Shown piece by piece: positions 37,104 through 46,294 of a stretch of 64,000 bases of DNA. Made by a program: the position numbers and the translations under genes. The notes beneath the pieces are model-generated. The model did no database searches. It saw nothing but the letters and a program-made list of their open reading frames with translations, and was not told the origin of the DNA. The stretch is from CAZZKE01 sp964655005 (GTDB lineage Bacteria > Pseudomonadota > Alphaproteobacteria > Rhodospirillales > JABHCV01): contig CAZZKE010000009.1 in NCBI GenBank assembly GCA_964655005.1, forward strand, positions 1-64,000. The letters are read 5' to 3'. Position 1 is the first letter of the stretch. Each line of letters starts with the position of its first letter.

Positions 37104-37110
37104 GACGATC

Positions 37111-39042
37111 CTACTTGTTGGCCAGGGCATAGACGCCGTTCCAGTCGGCCGGCGGGTCGGCGGACAGGGTGAGGCACCGCGCCGCCAACGCCTGACTGGC
37201 CGGGTCTCCGTCGGCCTCGGCGATGGCCGCAAAGGCCTTTGCCGCGATGGCGAACTCACCATTCCTGTAGAGCGCCAGCGCGGCGCCGTAGGCGGCGGCG
37301 AAAGAGGGCGGTTCGGCCTCTCCGGAAAAACCTATCAGCTCGAAAATACGGGTTTTTTCCTGGCGGCCCCTGACCTGGATGGTATCGATCTCGCGGGTAA
37401 CGATCGTATCGCCGGCCCGGTCCCTGGTGGCCGCGTCGATACAGATGGCGGTGCCATAGATTCTGTTGACGCTTTCCAGGCGTGAGGCAAGGTTCACGGC
37501 ATCGCCGATGCAGGTATAATCCTGTGAAAGTTCCGATCCGATATTGCCGACAATGACCTCGCCGGTGGCCAGTCCGACCCGCATTTCGATGGCCGGCAGG
37601 CCCCGGTCGATCCAGGATTCCCGAAGTTCCCGCAGCCGGGCCTGCATGCCGATGGCCGCCAGGCAGGCTTTTGTCTCGAAATCGTCGGTGACGAAAGGCG
37701 GCCCCCAGAAGGCCATGATCCCGTCACCCAGATATTTATCCAGAATGCCGTCGGCGGACCCGATCTCGATGCTCATGGCGCCCAGATATTCGTTCAAGAA
37801 GCTGACCAGTTGTTCCGCCTCCAGGCCCTCTGAAATAGTAGTGAAGCCGACGATATCGGAAAACAGCAAGGTCTGGACCTTGCGCTCGCCACCCAGTTTC
37901 AGGTGTTCCGGGTCCGACATGATGTCGCTGATGATTGCCGGATGAACGTATTTTCCCAGCAAATTCCTGATTTGCTCTTTTTCCTTCAGTCCGTCGACCA
38001 TGTGATTGAAGGCCCGGCCGAGCTGCCCGACTTCGTCTTTCGCGCCGCTTTCAACCTTGAAATCGTAATTGCCGGCCATCACCTCGCCGGTTCCCCGGGC
38101 CAAAAGTCTGATCGGGAAAATAATGCGGTTGGTCAGCAGCACCAGGACCAGCAATCCCAGGCCCAGGGCGGCCAGGCCAATCCAGGCAATCTTCCATTGC
38201 AGGGCGACAAATGGCTGCATCGCCGCATCGAGGCTGGCGCCGAAGATATATCCGGAATGAATCCCTGAATCCTTGAAATGATCGTGCACGGCGACATGAT
38301 ATTCGCCATGCCGCGTGTAGGAATCCTGCGACTCGCCGTCCGGTGGTTCGATAATGGCCAGGATGGTGCGGGCCTCTTCAAGGCCGATGTTGGTGGCGAC
38401 CACTTCGCCATCGACATAAAAGATCACGTCGGCGCCGTCCCCGCCATCGCCCAGATGCCGCCTTACCCAGTCATCCGTGATCTCTATTTCGGCGCTGACC
38501 ACGCCCAGCGCGTAGTCGTCCTTGAGGGATTCCTTGAGCGGCACGTTGACGCTGTTCATCAGTGTTTTTTGATAGGCGATAACGCGGGAGATCGGACGAC
38601 CCGTTTCCAGGACCTGTTCCAGCAATTCGTTTACGTGCCTGGTTTCCACGATATTCTGAGCCGCCGTCACGTAGTCGTCCATTGCCGTCCCGTCGGGCGG
38701 CAAAGATACGCCGCGGACATCGAGCTGTTCGTCCGAGATGAAGACCAGTGAGACGCCGGAGTCGTTTTTTATTTCCTGGGCGAAGATAAAAAAATTATCG
38801 CGGATTTGTTGCAGAAACGACCGGTATTTCTGGTCCGACGTAATTGTCGACACCAGTTTTTCGATAAAGTCCCGTTCTTCTTCGAATTTTTTGCGAAACT
38901 GGGCCTCGGTGCGGCGCAGGTCCTTGAGCGTTCTTGCGGTTTCGAAGGCCAGTGTCCGGCTGTGGGAATAATAGGACGTGAAACCCAGCAAGCACAGGAT
39001 GATGCCCAGGAACGCCAGAAACAGTTTGGCCCGCAGACCCAT
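37111..39042 (-). CDS. Receptor adenylate/guanylate cyclase: TM-periplasmic sensor-TM-HAMP-cyclase
   Basis: 643 residues. First helix ~7-27, a periplasmic sensor of about 250 residues with Cache-like features (RTEAQFRKKFEEERDFIEKL; VPLKESLKDDYALGVVSAEI), second helix around 280-305, HAMP (IRLLARGTGEVMAGNYDF), then a class III cyclase domain: LLFSDIVGFTTISEGL (metal Asp), DKYLGDGIMAFWGPP (second Asp), RVGLATGEVIVGNIGSE and DAVNLASRLESVNRI. A TPR-like tail follows. Third gene of an operon with a lipoprotein (10 bp) and a cupredoxin; the sensor may read their state, which is inference. Confidence 0.9.
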   Translation of the reverse strand: MGLRAKLFLAFLGIILCLLGFTSYYSHSRTLAFETARTLKDLRRTEAQFRKKFEEERDFIEKLVSTITSDQKYRSFLQQIRDNFFIFAQEIKNDSGVSLVFISDEQLDVRGVSLPPDGTAMDDYVTAAQNIVETRHVNELLEQVLETGRPISRVIAYQKTLMNSVNVPLKESLKDDYALGVVSAEIEITDDWVRRHLGDGGDGADVIFYVDGEVVATNIGLEEARTILAIIEPPDGESQDSYTRHGEYHVAVHDHFKDSGIHSGYIFGASLDAAMQPFVALQWKIAWIGLAALGLGLLVLVLLTNRIIFPIRLLARGTGEVMAGNYDFKVESGAKDEVGQLGRAFNHMVDGLKEKEQIRNLLGKYVHPAIISDIMSDPEHLKLGGERKVQTLLFSDIVGFTTISEGLEAEQLVSFLNEYLGAMSIEIGSADGILDKYLGDGIMAFWGPPFVTDDFETKACLAAIGMQARLRELRESWIDRGLPAIEMRVGLATGEVIVGNIGSELSQDYTCIGDAVNLASRLESVNRIYGTAICIDAATRDRAGDTIVTREIDTIQVRGRQEKTRIFELIGFSGEAEPPSFAAAYGAALALYRNGEFAIAAKAFAAIAEADGDPASQALAARCLTLSADPPADWNGVYALANK

Positions 39043-39052
39043 CAGGATATTC

Positions 39053-39802
39053 CTAACGGGGCCGTTCGGGCCGCTTGACCAGCCGGTCGACGGCCAATTC
39101 TTCGTTTATCACCATCACCTTGTCGGGTTCGACGGTGACCGGGCGCTGCAATTCGCCCAGCCGCCAGTACCAGAATGTCAGTTGGTAGGAACCGGGTTCA
39201 AGATTATTAAAGGCATAGTCCGATCCGCTTTTAAGCCGCTTCGTCGCCATCCCGGTCCTGGACAGCACGGTTCCTTCCAGATCATCGCGTTCATCGACGC
39301 CCAGGTCCAGCGTGCCTTCCATGGTAACGGTCAATTCGCCGGTCTGCCCCGGCGGCACGGGTTCGCTTTCCTCGATATCGTCGGTGGCGTTGTCGGCGAC
39401 AAAAAACGTCAGGCTTTCGCTGGTTGCGTTGGCGATCCGTATGGTGTCGCCGGTCGCCATGGCGATGCCGCGGGGGACCAGGCCGGCGGCGGTCGCACGC
39501 AGGTCATGAACCGCCGGGGCCGGTGATTCGGGGCCGACCAGGCCGACGTAGATGTCGTCGATTTGCCGGTAATTCAGCATTTTTTTAAGATACACGATCC
39601 GGCCATCGGCACTACCGCCATAGGAGTCGGATGCGGCGGCGCTCTGATCCCTGATTTTTTTTATCAAATCGCTGTGCGGGCGGGTGCTGACGGCGCCGAC
39701 GATGGCGCCTTTGCCGGCCGTCGGGGTCACTTCCGGAAGGGCCTGACAGGCGGTCAGTAATGCCGTCGCGGCAATGGCCAGAATATTAGCTCGGTTTTTC
39801 AT
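39053..39802 (-). CDS. Lipoprotein with degenerate cupredoxin-like and regulatory beta domains
   Basis: 249 residues. The signal ends in the lipobox LLTAC with Cys19, so it should be membrane-anchored in the periplasm. The middle (GDTIRIANATSESLTFFVAD…EPVPPGQTGELTV) has the strand pattern of a cupredoxin barrel, but no His/Cys/Met copper ligands are visible. The C-terminal NLEPGSYQLTFWYWRLGELQ segment resembles carboxypeptidase-regulatory-like domains. It lies ten bases from both neighbours, the copper-protein gene and the cyclase, so co-expression is very likely. Function not recognised. Confidence 0.7.
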   Translation of the reverse strand: MKNRANILAIAATALLTACQALPEVTPTAGKGAIVGAVSTRPHSDLIKKIRDQSAAASDSYGGSADGRIVYLKKMLNYRQIDDIYVGLVGPESPAPAVHDLRATAAGLVPRGIAMATGDTIRIANATSESLTFFVADNATDDIEESEPVPPGQTGELTVTMEGTLDLGVDERDDLEGTVLSRTGMATKRLKSGSDYAFNNLEPGSYQLTFWYWRLGELQRPVTVEPDKVMVINEELAVDRLVKRPERPR

Positions 39803-39812
39803 CGGCTAAATC

Positions 39813-40574
39813 CTATTCCGGTCCGGCCTCGATCGAAAGTCTGATCGAAACGGGGGAAGGATCTTCCTCGGATACGGTAATCGCCACCGGGCCCTGCGCC
39901 AGTTGCACCGGCATCCCGGCCTTTTTTCTCTTTCTCCGGTGCTTTTTGTTGACGATCACCGACAGGTTGGTCGTCACGCCTTCCGATACGGTCGCCGGCA
40001 CCGGCTGGGCGCCATAGCGCCGGTGGGTTACCAGCGCCTTGATAATCCATTTACCCGGCGGAACCCCGTCGATTCTGAACGGGCCGGGTTTCGACAAACG
40101 GGCGAAATACGGGCTCGGCAATATGTTCAGTACGCCTTCCATGGACTTGTGTATCGAACAGTAGAACTTGATAGTCCCCACCTTGTCGAAAACGACGCCC
40201 TTGGCCGCGCCCCTGCCGATCAGCCCGACATCGAATTTTTTCGCCGGGCTCAGGGAATAGACATTGTGGTCGATGTTTCTTTCTTCATCATTGGCGAAGC
40301 GGACCGTCGTTCCGGCGACCGCGACATTGAATGCCGGATGGAAGCCCGTATCTTTTTGGGAAACCGTTATCGACCGGGTCGGCCAAACCGGCTTTCGACC
40401 GTCCGCCGGTTCCAGGTATATGACGATATTTTTGAGCCGGCGGTTTTTTTCAACGGTGACCGAACCGGTGAGCGTGGCGGCTACGCTTTGGCCGGTCAGT
40501 AACAGGCCAAGCAGCAGCACCGGGCCGAACGCCAACGCCAAACGTAACCGCGTATTGTCAGGGCCGCAAATCAT
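39813..40574 (-). CDS. Periplasmic amicyanin-like cupredoxin with extended domains
   Basis: 253 residues. A signal peptide (~9-32) leads to a region with NIDHNVYS and KFYCSIHKSMEG: His103, Cys139, His142 and Met145 are the four ligands of a type 1 copper site, with the Cys-x2-His-x2-Met spacing of amicyanin. A preceding ~50-residue strand-rich piece (TGSVTVEKNRRLKNIVIYL) and a following GPFRIDGVPPGKWIIKALV domain are of the carboxypeptidase-regulatory-like type, as in 'methylamine utilisation' look-alikes. First gene of the cupredoxin-lipoprotein-cyclase operon. It may be an electron carrier or a copper/redox sensor. Confidence 0.8.
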   Translation of the reverse strand: MICGPDNTRLRLALAFGPVLLLGLLLTGQSVAATLTGSVTVEKNRRLKNIVIYLEPADGRKPVWPTRSITVSQKDTGFHPAFNVAVAGTTVRFANDEERNIDHNVYSLSPAKKFDVGLIGRGAAKGVVFDKVGTIKFYCSIHKSMEGVLNILPSPYFARLSKPGPFRIDGVPPGKWIIKALVTHRRYGAQPVPATVSEGVTTNLSVIVNKKHRRKRKKAGMPVQLAQGPVAITVSEEDPSPVSIRLSIEAGPE

Positions 40575-40698
40575 TGTCTTTCTCGTATTTGCCGTCGCGG
40601 TTGCGTGGCCGCCGGTAAACGCTGTGAGTAAACGAATACAAGTATTTATAATAAATAGACTATTTGGTCAATCTGACGGCCCGCCGGCGAATGCCGGA

Positions 40699-41883
40699 TC
40701 AAAGGTCAGCGGCGCCCAGGGTGTCGATGGCGGCCTGTACGCCGCCCTTGCCATGCGGAATACGGAGCGCCTGTAGCGCCGTTTCGACAACACCCAGGGT
40801 GCCCAGGACCATCGGCGCATTGACATAGCCCATATGGGCTATGCGAAAGGCCTTGCCGCCCAGCGCGCCGATGCCGATGCCCAGTATGACGCCGCATTTA
40901 TCCCGGCAGAAATTCAGCAGTGGGTCGGGCCGGTGGCCGCCGCCGATTAGAACCGTGGTCACCGAATTAGACCGCCGGTCGGGTTCCCTGATATTGAAAT
41001 CAAGCACCCCGCCTTCGGTCCAGGCGGCGACTGCGGCGCGCACCGCCTCGGCCAGCAGATGGTGACGCAGGAACGCCGCCTCCAGGCCTTCTTCCAGTAA
41101 CAGGTCGAAGGCCTTGCGTAGGCCAAACAGCATGTGTTCGGGCGCCGTGCCGCAGTGCTTGTTGTAGTGCTCGTCGCCCTCGCGCGCCGTCCAGTCCCAG
41201 TAATGGGTGCGCAGGCCGGCGGTCTTGTGTGCCGCCCGCGCCCTGTCGCCGGCGGCGACGAAGCTTAAGCCCGGTGTCATCATCAGGCCCTTTTGCGAGC
41301 CGGTGACGGTGACATCGACGCCCCAGTCGTCCATCCGGAACGGCATGGTTCCAAGCGAGGCGATGGCGTCAACCATCAGCAGCGCATCATGGCCGGCGTT
41401 ATCCATGGCCTTGCGGATGGCCGGGATATCGTTGACCACGCCGGACGCGGTATCGACCTGGACCACCAGCACCGCCTTGATGGCGCCCTTGCCGTCTTGT
41501 TTTAGCCGGTCTTCCAGCGCCCCCGGATCGACGGCGCATCGCCAGTCGCCGGGCATGATTTCCACGCCTAACCCCATCACGCCGGCCATTTCGCCCCAGC
41601 CCATGGCGAAGCGGCCGCTTTCCAGGACCAGAATTTGATCGCCCCTGGATAGCACGTTGCTAAGCGCCGCTTCCCAGGCGCCGTGGCCGTTGGCCGCATA
41701 AATATAGGTCCGTCCGGCGGTCTTGAAGATGGTCCGCAGATCGTCCAGGCAACTCATGGTGACGGCCTGTAATTTGTCCGTGTAGATATCCACCGCCGGG
41801 CGATGCATGGCGGAAAGGACTTCTTCAGGCACGGTGGTCGGGCCGGGTATGGCGAGAAATTCGCGGCCGGTGCGAACGGTCAT
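40699..41883 (-). CDS. Class V aminotransferase, serine/alanine-glyoxylate type
   Basis: PLP enzyme of 394 residues converting serine or alanine plus glyoxylate to hydroxypyruvate/pyruvate and glycine. Motifs: FLAIPGPTTVPEEVLSAM, the substrate-side AANGHGAWEAALSNVL, VDAIASLGTMPFRMDDWG, and the PLP lysine in VTGSQKGLMMTPGL. The start at 41883 has GGAG nine bases upstream; a TTG at 41910 overlapping the previous stop is also in frame. Last gene of the mod-put operon. Alternative substrates (e.g. purine catabolites, as for PucG) cannot be excluded. Confidence 0.87.
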   Translation of the reverse strand: MTVRTGREFLAIPGPTTVPEEVLSAMHRPAVDIYTDKLQAVTMSCLDDLRTIFKTAGRTYIYAANGHGAWEAALSNVLSRGDQILVLESGRFAMGWGEMAGVMGLGVEIMPGDWRCAVDPGALEDRLKQDGKGAIKAVLVVQVDTASGVVNDIPAIRKAMDNAGHDALLMVDAIASLGTMPFRMDDWGVDVTVTGSQKGLMMTPGLSFVAAGDRARAAHKTAGLRTHYWDWTAREGDEHYNKHCGTAPEHMLFGLRKAFDLLLEEGLEAAFLRHHLLAEAVRAAVAAWTEGGVLDFNIREPDRRSNSVTTVLIGGGHRPDPLLNFCRDKCGVILGIGIGALGGKAFRIAHMGYVNAPMVLGTLGVVETALQALRIPHGKGGVQAAIDTLGAADL

Positions 41884-41906
41884 ATCGGCAGTCTCCACAT
41901 TTGAAT

Positions 41907-42794
41907 TCAATCTTCGACCCGGTGAACGACGCCGGCGGCGAGGAGTTCTTCAGGGCCGGGAAACCATATATCGGTCGGCGGGGCCTGGAATACCTTTTTC
42001 AGGAACTCACCGTCAATTTTTTGCGTGGCGTAAAAATCCAGATCGACCCTTTGTTCCGCCTTCGGGTCGATATAGGGATTGTTGTACATGCCATCCAGAC
42101 TGAACTGATGAAAGCCCAGCCGGCCATTTGCCCCCAGTGTCCGGGTTACGCCGCCGATAAAGGCGGTCGTGCAGGCCGATTTACAGGTTTCGGCAACGTA
42201 GGTATTCAGGCCTTTTTCGGCGATCAGGCGGGCCAGTCCCCGGCCTTCGGCGACGCGCCCGCCATCGCTCGACAGGACTATGGTTGCGACGCCGGGGTGG
42301 CGTTCCAGCAGGGCCGCCAGATCGCCGGTCAGGCCGATCCTGAAATCCCCCTTCAGGTAAATACGCGTGCCGTCATCGCCAACCCTCAGGGTGTAGCCGG
42401 CCAGCGGCGAACGCATTTTCAGTCTTTGATTAACCTGCATGGCGGCGGGGTCGGCGAACAGCGACTGAAACGCCCCGGCCACGTAAACCACGGTGACGAC
42501 CAGACTGATCCCCAGTCCCAACTGCGCCAATAGCACCGTCAGGTAAGAGCCAAGCGCCGACAAATAATTGTCACAGGCCTTTATCAGGCCCCTGGCCTGC
42601 CACGGGAAAACAAGCAACTGGAAGACCGTGAAATAGATTACCGTTAGCGCCATCGCCGTATCCGACCGTTCGGTAAAAGGCGGGTGGGTGAAGCGTTCGA
42701 AATACAGAATAACGATGCGCAAGGCGACCACATTGACCCAGAAAGTCCACCACAGGGCTTGCCTGCCCAGCCAGTGGCGGTGGATGTAATTCAT
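41907..42794 (-). CDS. Membrane-anchored ClpP-fold (COG3904-like) predicted periplasmic protease
   Basis: 295 residues. Three hydrophobic segments (about 13-31, 47-64, 82-110) precede a ClpP/crotonase-fold domain: IYLKGDFRIGLTGDLAALL, VLSSDGGRVAEGRGLARLI (GG oxyanion turn), TYVAETCKSACTTAFIGG with candidate nucleophile Ser206, and RLGFHQFSLDG with candidate His229. The order GG, Ser, His is that of ClpP/SppA-like serine peptidases. Targets are unknown. Overlaps putA by four bases and the next start by three, so it is translationally coupled to a proline-degrading enzyme and an aminotransferase. Confidence 0.75.
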   Translation of the reverse strand: MNYIHRHWLGRQALWWTFWVNVVALRIVILYFERFTHPPFTERSDTAMALTVIYFTVFQLLVFPWQARGLIKACDNYLSALGSYLTVLLAQLGLGISLVVTVVYVAGAFQSLFADPAAMQVNQRLKMRSPLAGYTLRVGDDGTRIYLKGDFRIGLTGDLAALLERHPGVATIVLSSDGGRVAEGRGLARLIAEKGLNTYVAETCKSACTTAFIGGVTRTLGANGRLGFHQFSLDGMYNNPYIDPKAEQRVDLDFYATQKIDGEFLKKVFQAPPTDIWFPGPEELLAAGVVHRVED

Positions 42795-45700
42795 TCTCCG
42801 GCGGCGGCCAGCAATGCGGTGTTGCCGCCCGACGCCGTGGTGTTGATGCTAAGGGTCCGTTCGCTGACCAGCATGGCGGCGTCGGCCGGTCCGGTGAGCA
42901 ACGGCACGATCGGCCCCGGCCTGGCCGCCAGGGCCATTCGGATGGCCCGCAGATGATCGATGCCGCCGCCGCCGGCGACGGCGGCGATATGGTCAAGGCC
43001 GGTCAGGGTTTCGGGCCGGGGCAGTCCGGCGACCCGCTGCATCCTGGCCGAACCTTCAACGGCCGGGCGATCGCCACCGCACAGCACCACCCCGTTGCCG
43101 GCGGCCAGGGCCAGCTCGGCCAGGTCCGGGCGGCCCAGGCACAACACCACGCCGCGCCCGTACAGGCTCAGAATATTGCTCTCGCCGGTCGGTCCCGATA
43201 GCCGCACGGATTGACTTTCCAGCACCCCCGCCCGGGCGGCCCGGTCAATCGCCAACGCCAGTTCCCGGTTATCGCAAGGGGGTCCGGAAACGACCGCCGG
43301 GAGCGCCGGGTCGTCGGTCACGAAGCGGCCCAGATAATGCGGTCCGCCGGCCTTCGGTCCGGTCCCCGACAGGCCTTCGCCGCCGAACGGCTGGACCCCG
43401 ACGACGGCGCCGATCTGGTTGCGGTTGACATAGCAATTGCCGACCCGGACCCGGCCCGCCACCTGGTGAACCCGATGGTCCAGGCGGGTGTGCAGGCCCA
43501 GCGTCAGGCCATAGCCGCTGGCGTTTATTTGCCCTATCACCGTATCCAGGCCGCCGGACGGATACCTGACCACATGCAGCACCGGCCCGAATATTTCCCG
43601 GTCCAGTTGATCGAGAGAATCCAGGCTGTAAGCGGCCGGGGCGACAAACGTGCCGGCGGAGCATTCTTCAGGAATCTCGACCTTGGCGATCAGTCGGCCC
43701 GCGGTTTCCAGGGCGGCGCAATGGCGGTTGATTTCGGATCGCGCCGCTTCATCAATAACCGGCCCGATATCGGTCGATATTTCCCAGGGGTCGCCAAGTT
43801 TTAGTTCCGCCATGGCCCCGGCCAGCATTTCGATCAGCGCGTCGGCCAATTCTTCCTGGACGAACAGCACCCGCAGCGCCGAACAGCGCTGGCCGGCGCT
43901 TTGGAAGGCCGAGGCCAGGATATCATCGACCGCCTGTTCGGGCAGCGCCGTGGAATCGACGATCATCGCGTTCAGGCCGCCGGTTTCGGCGATCAGGGGC
44001 GCCGCCGGCTGGCCGCCGGCCGCCATGGCCCGATTAATGATCGCCGCCGTTTCGGTCGAACCGGTGAAGCAGACGCCATCGACCCGCCGGTCACCGACCA
44101 GTGCCGCGCCGACCGTCGCCCCGTCGCCGGGCAACAGTTGCAGGACGTTTTCCGGAATACCCGCCCGGTGCATCAGCGCCACCGCCCGGGCGGCGGTCAG
44201 CGGCGTTTGTTCCGCCGGTTTGGCGATTACCGCGTTGCCGGTCACCAGCGCCGCCACGACCTGGCCGGTGAAGATGGCCAGCGGGAAATTCCATGGCGAG
44301 ATACAGACGAACACACCGCGCCCGGAACCGCCCGGCATGGTCCGCGTCCGTCCGGCGTAGTAGCGGCAAAAATCGACGGCTTCCCGTACCTCGCCGATGG
44401 CGTCGGGCAGGGTCTTGCCGGCCTCGCGGCAGACCAGGGCGTAAAATTCCGCGGCGTGCGTTTCCAGTAAGTCGGCGATACCCAGCAGACAATCGGCCCG
44501 TTCATCGGGCGACACCCGCCGCCAGTCCGCCGCCGCCGCCGCGGCGCGGGCGAGGGCCCGACCGGCCAGGCCGGCGTCGGCCGGATTTACCGTGCCGACG
44601 ATGTCGCCCGGATCGGTCGGGTTGCAAACCGTCTCGACTCGTTCGCCGCCCGCCGTCGCCGTCCAGGTGGCCCGGCGATACCGCCCCCGCGCCGCATCGG
44701 TGGCCGCCAGAACCAACGGATCGGCCAGATTGACGCCACGCGAGTTTTTCCGGGCCGGCCCATACAGATCGCCCGGCAGCGGGATGCCGGGATTGCCGAT
44801 CGTCGGCCAGTTTTCCATCATGGCCAGCGGATCGCGGGCCACCCGTTCCGGCGGAATATCCGGATCCAGCAGTTGATTGACGAATGACGAATTAGCGCCG
44901 TTTTCCAGCAACCGGCGGACCAGATAAGCCAGCAGGTCGCGATGATTGCCGACCGGCGCATAGATCCGGCAGCGATGCCCGGTTCGTTGCCTGACCATGT
45001 CGTGCAGCGCCTCGCCCATGCCATGCAGGCGCTGGAATTCGAACGAACCGGAACCATCGCCCGACATTTCCAGAACGGCGGCCATGGTGTGGGCGTTATG
45101 GCTGGCGAATTGCGGATAGATGCGGTCGGTCATCGCCAGCAGGCGGCGGGCGCAGGCCATGTAGCAGATATCGGTCGAGGCCTTGCGGGTGAACACCGGA
45201 TAGCCCGGCAACCCTTCGACCTGGGCGTTCTTGATCTCGCTGTCCCAATATGCCCCCTTGACCAGGCGGATGCTGATTCGCCGGTCCAGCCGCCGGGCCA
45301 GGTCATACAGCCAGTCGATAACAAAGGGCGCCCGCGCCATGTAGGCCTGGACGACGACCCCGAAGCCGTCCCAGCCCTTGAGATCGGGGCTGGCCAGTAC
45401 GGTTTCGATAATAGCCAGCGACGGGTCCAGCCGGTCGGCTTCTTCGGCATCGATATTGAAACCCATGCCGGCGTTTCTGGCGATCAGCGCCAAGGCGCCG
45501 ACCCGTGGTGCCAGTTCGCCCATGAGCCGGTCTTTTTGGGTGAATTCATAACGTGGATGCAGCGCCGACAGCTTCACCGAGATACCGGAATTCCGGTGAA
45601 CCAGATCCGACCCGCATTGCCCCGAAATCGCCGCGATAGCCTGCGAGTACGACATGAAATAGCGGCGGGCGTCGTTCGCCGTGCGCGCCGCTTCACCCAA

Positions 45701-46294
45701 CATGTCATAGGAATAGGTATAACCCCGGTCGATCATTGCCTGGGCCCTGGCCATGGCCTCGGCGATGTCGCGGCCCAGCACGAATTGATGGCCGAGCACT
45801 TTCATGGCCTGGGTGACGCCCGAGCGAATGACCGGCTCGCCGGCCCGGCGGAGCAGCGACAGGAGATTTTCCCGGATATCCCAGGCGCCGCTTTCGCCGC
45901 CGCCGATGACCTTGCCGGTCAGCATCAGCGCCCAGGTCGAGGCGTTGACCAGCAGCGAATCCGAACCGCCCATGTGTCTGGCCCAGTCGGCGGGGGCGAT
46001 CTTGTCGCGGATCAGGGCGTCGATGGTGATTTCGTCGGGCACCCGCAGCAGCGCTTCGGCCAGGCACATCAGGGCCACCCCTTCCATGCTGGAAAGGCCG
46101 TATTCGGCCAGGAAGGTTTCCATCAGGCCGACACCGCCACCACCGCGCAGGTCGGCCACCAGGCCGCCGGCGACGTCGACAACACGCTGCCGCGCCGCCC
46201 CGTCGAGCCCGGTTTCCCCGGCCAGCCGAAGCACGGTTTCCGCCTCGTCGGGCAAATAGGCGGCGCGAACGGCCTGGCTAAATGGATCAGGCAT
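42791..46294 (-). CDS. putA: Bifunctional proline dehydrogenase / pyrroline-5-carboxylate dehydrogenase
   Basis: 1167 residues. The N-terminal part lacks the ribbon-helix-helix of repressor-type PutA, so it should be purely enzymatic. The proline dehydrogenase barrel spans ~170-500 (SVKLSALHPRYEF, RLVKGAYWDSEIK, FASHNAHTMAAVLEM, YAPVGNHRDLLAYLVRRLLE). The aldehyde dehydrogenase domain spans ~560-1010 (FVCISPWNFPLAIFTGQVVA, FTGSTETAAIINRAM, AETGGLNAMIVDSTA, catalytic Cys in SAGQRCSALRVLFVQ). Oxidises proline to glutamate with FAD and NAD. Starts directly after the modC stop (TGAATG). Confidence 0.96.
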   Translation of the reverse strand: MPDPFSQAVRAAYLPDEAETVLRLAGETGLDGAARQRVVDVAGGLVADLRGGGGVGLMETFLAEYGLSSMEGVALMCLAEALLRVPDEITIDALIRDKIAPADWARHMGGSDSLLVNASTWALMLTGKVIGGGESGAWDIRENLLSLLRRAGEPVIRSGVTQAMKVLGHQFVLGRDIAEAMARAQAMIDRGYTYSYDMLGEAARTANDARRYFMSYSQAIAAISGQCGSDLVHRNSGISVKLSALHPRYEFTQKDRLMGELAPRVGALALIARNAGMGFNIDAEEADRLDPSLAIIETVLASPDLKGWDGFGVVVQAYMARAPFVIDWLYDLARRLDRRISIRLVKGAYWDSEIKNAQVEGLPGYPVFTRKASTDICYMACARRLLAMTDRIYPQFASHNAHTMAAVLEMSGDGSGSFEFQRLHGMGEALHDMVRQRTGHRCRIYAPVGNHRDLLAYLVRRLLENGANSSFVNQLLDPDIPPERVARDPLAMMENWPTIGNPGIPLPGDLYGPARKNSRGVNLADPLVLAATDAARGRYRRATWTATAGGERVETVCNPTDPGDIVGTVNPADAGLAGRALARAAAAAADWRRVSPDERADCLLGIADLLETHAAEFYALVCREAGKTLPDAIGEVREAVDFCRYYAGRTRTMPGGSGRGVFVCISPWNFPLAIFTGQVVAALVTGNAVIAKPAEQTPLTAARAVALMHRAGIPENVLQLLPGDGATVGAALVGDRRVDGVCFTGSTETAAIINRAMAAGGQPAAPLIAETGGLNAMIVDSTALPEQAVDDILASAFQSAGQRCSALRVLFVQEELADALIEMLAGAMAELKLGDPWEISTDIGPVIDEAARSEINRHCAALETAGRLIAKVEIPEECSAGTFVAPAAYSLDSLDQLDREIFGPVLHVVRYPSGGLDTVIGQINASGYGLTLGLHTRLDHRVHQVAGRVRVGNCYVNRNQIGAVVGVQPFGGEGLSGTGPKAGGPHYLGRFVTDDPALPAVVSGPPCDNRELALAIDRAARAGVLESQSVRLSGPTGESNILSLYGRGVVLCLGRPDLAELALAAGNGVVLCGGDRPAVEGSARMQRVAGLPRPETLTGLDHIAAVAGGGGIDHLRAIRMALAARPGPIVPLLTGPADAAMLVSERTLSINTTASGGNTALLAAAGE

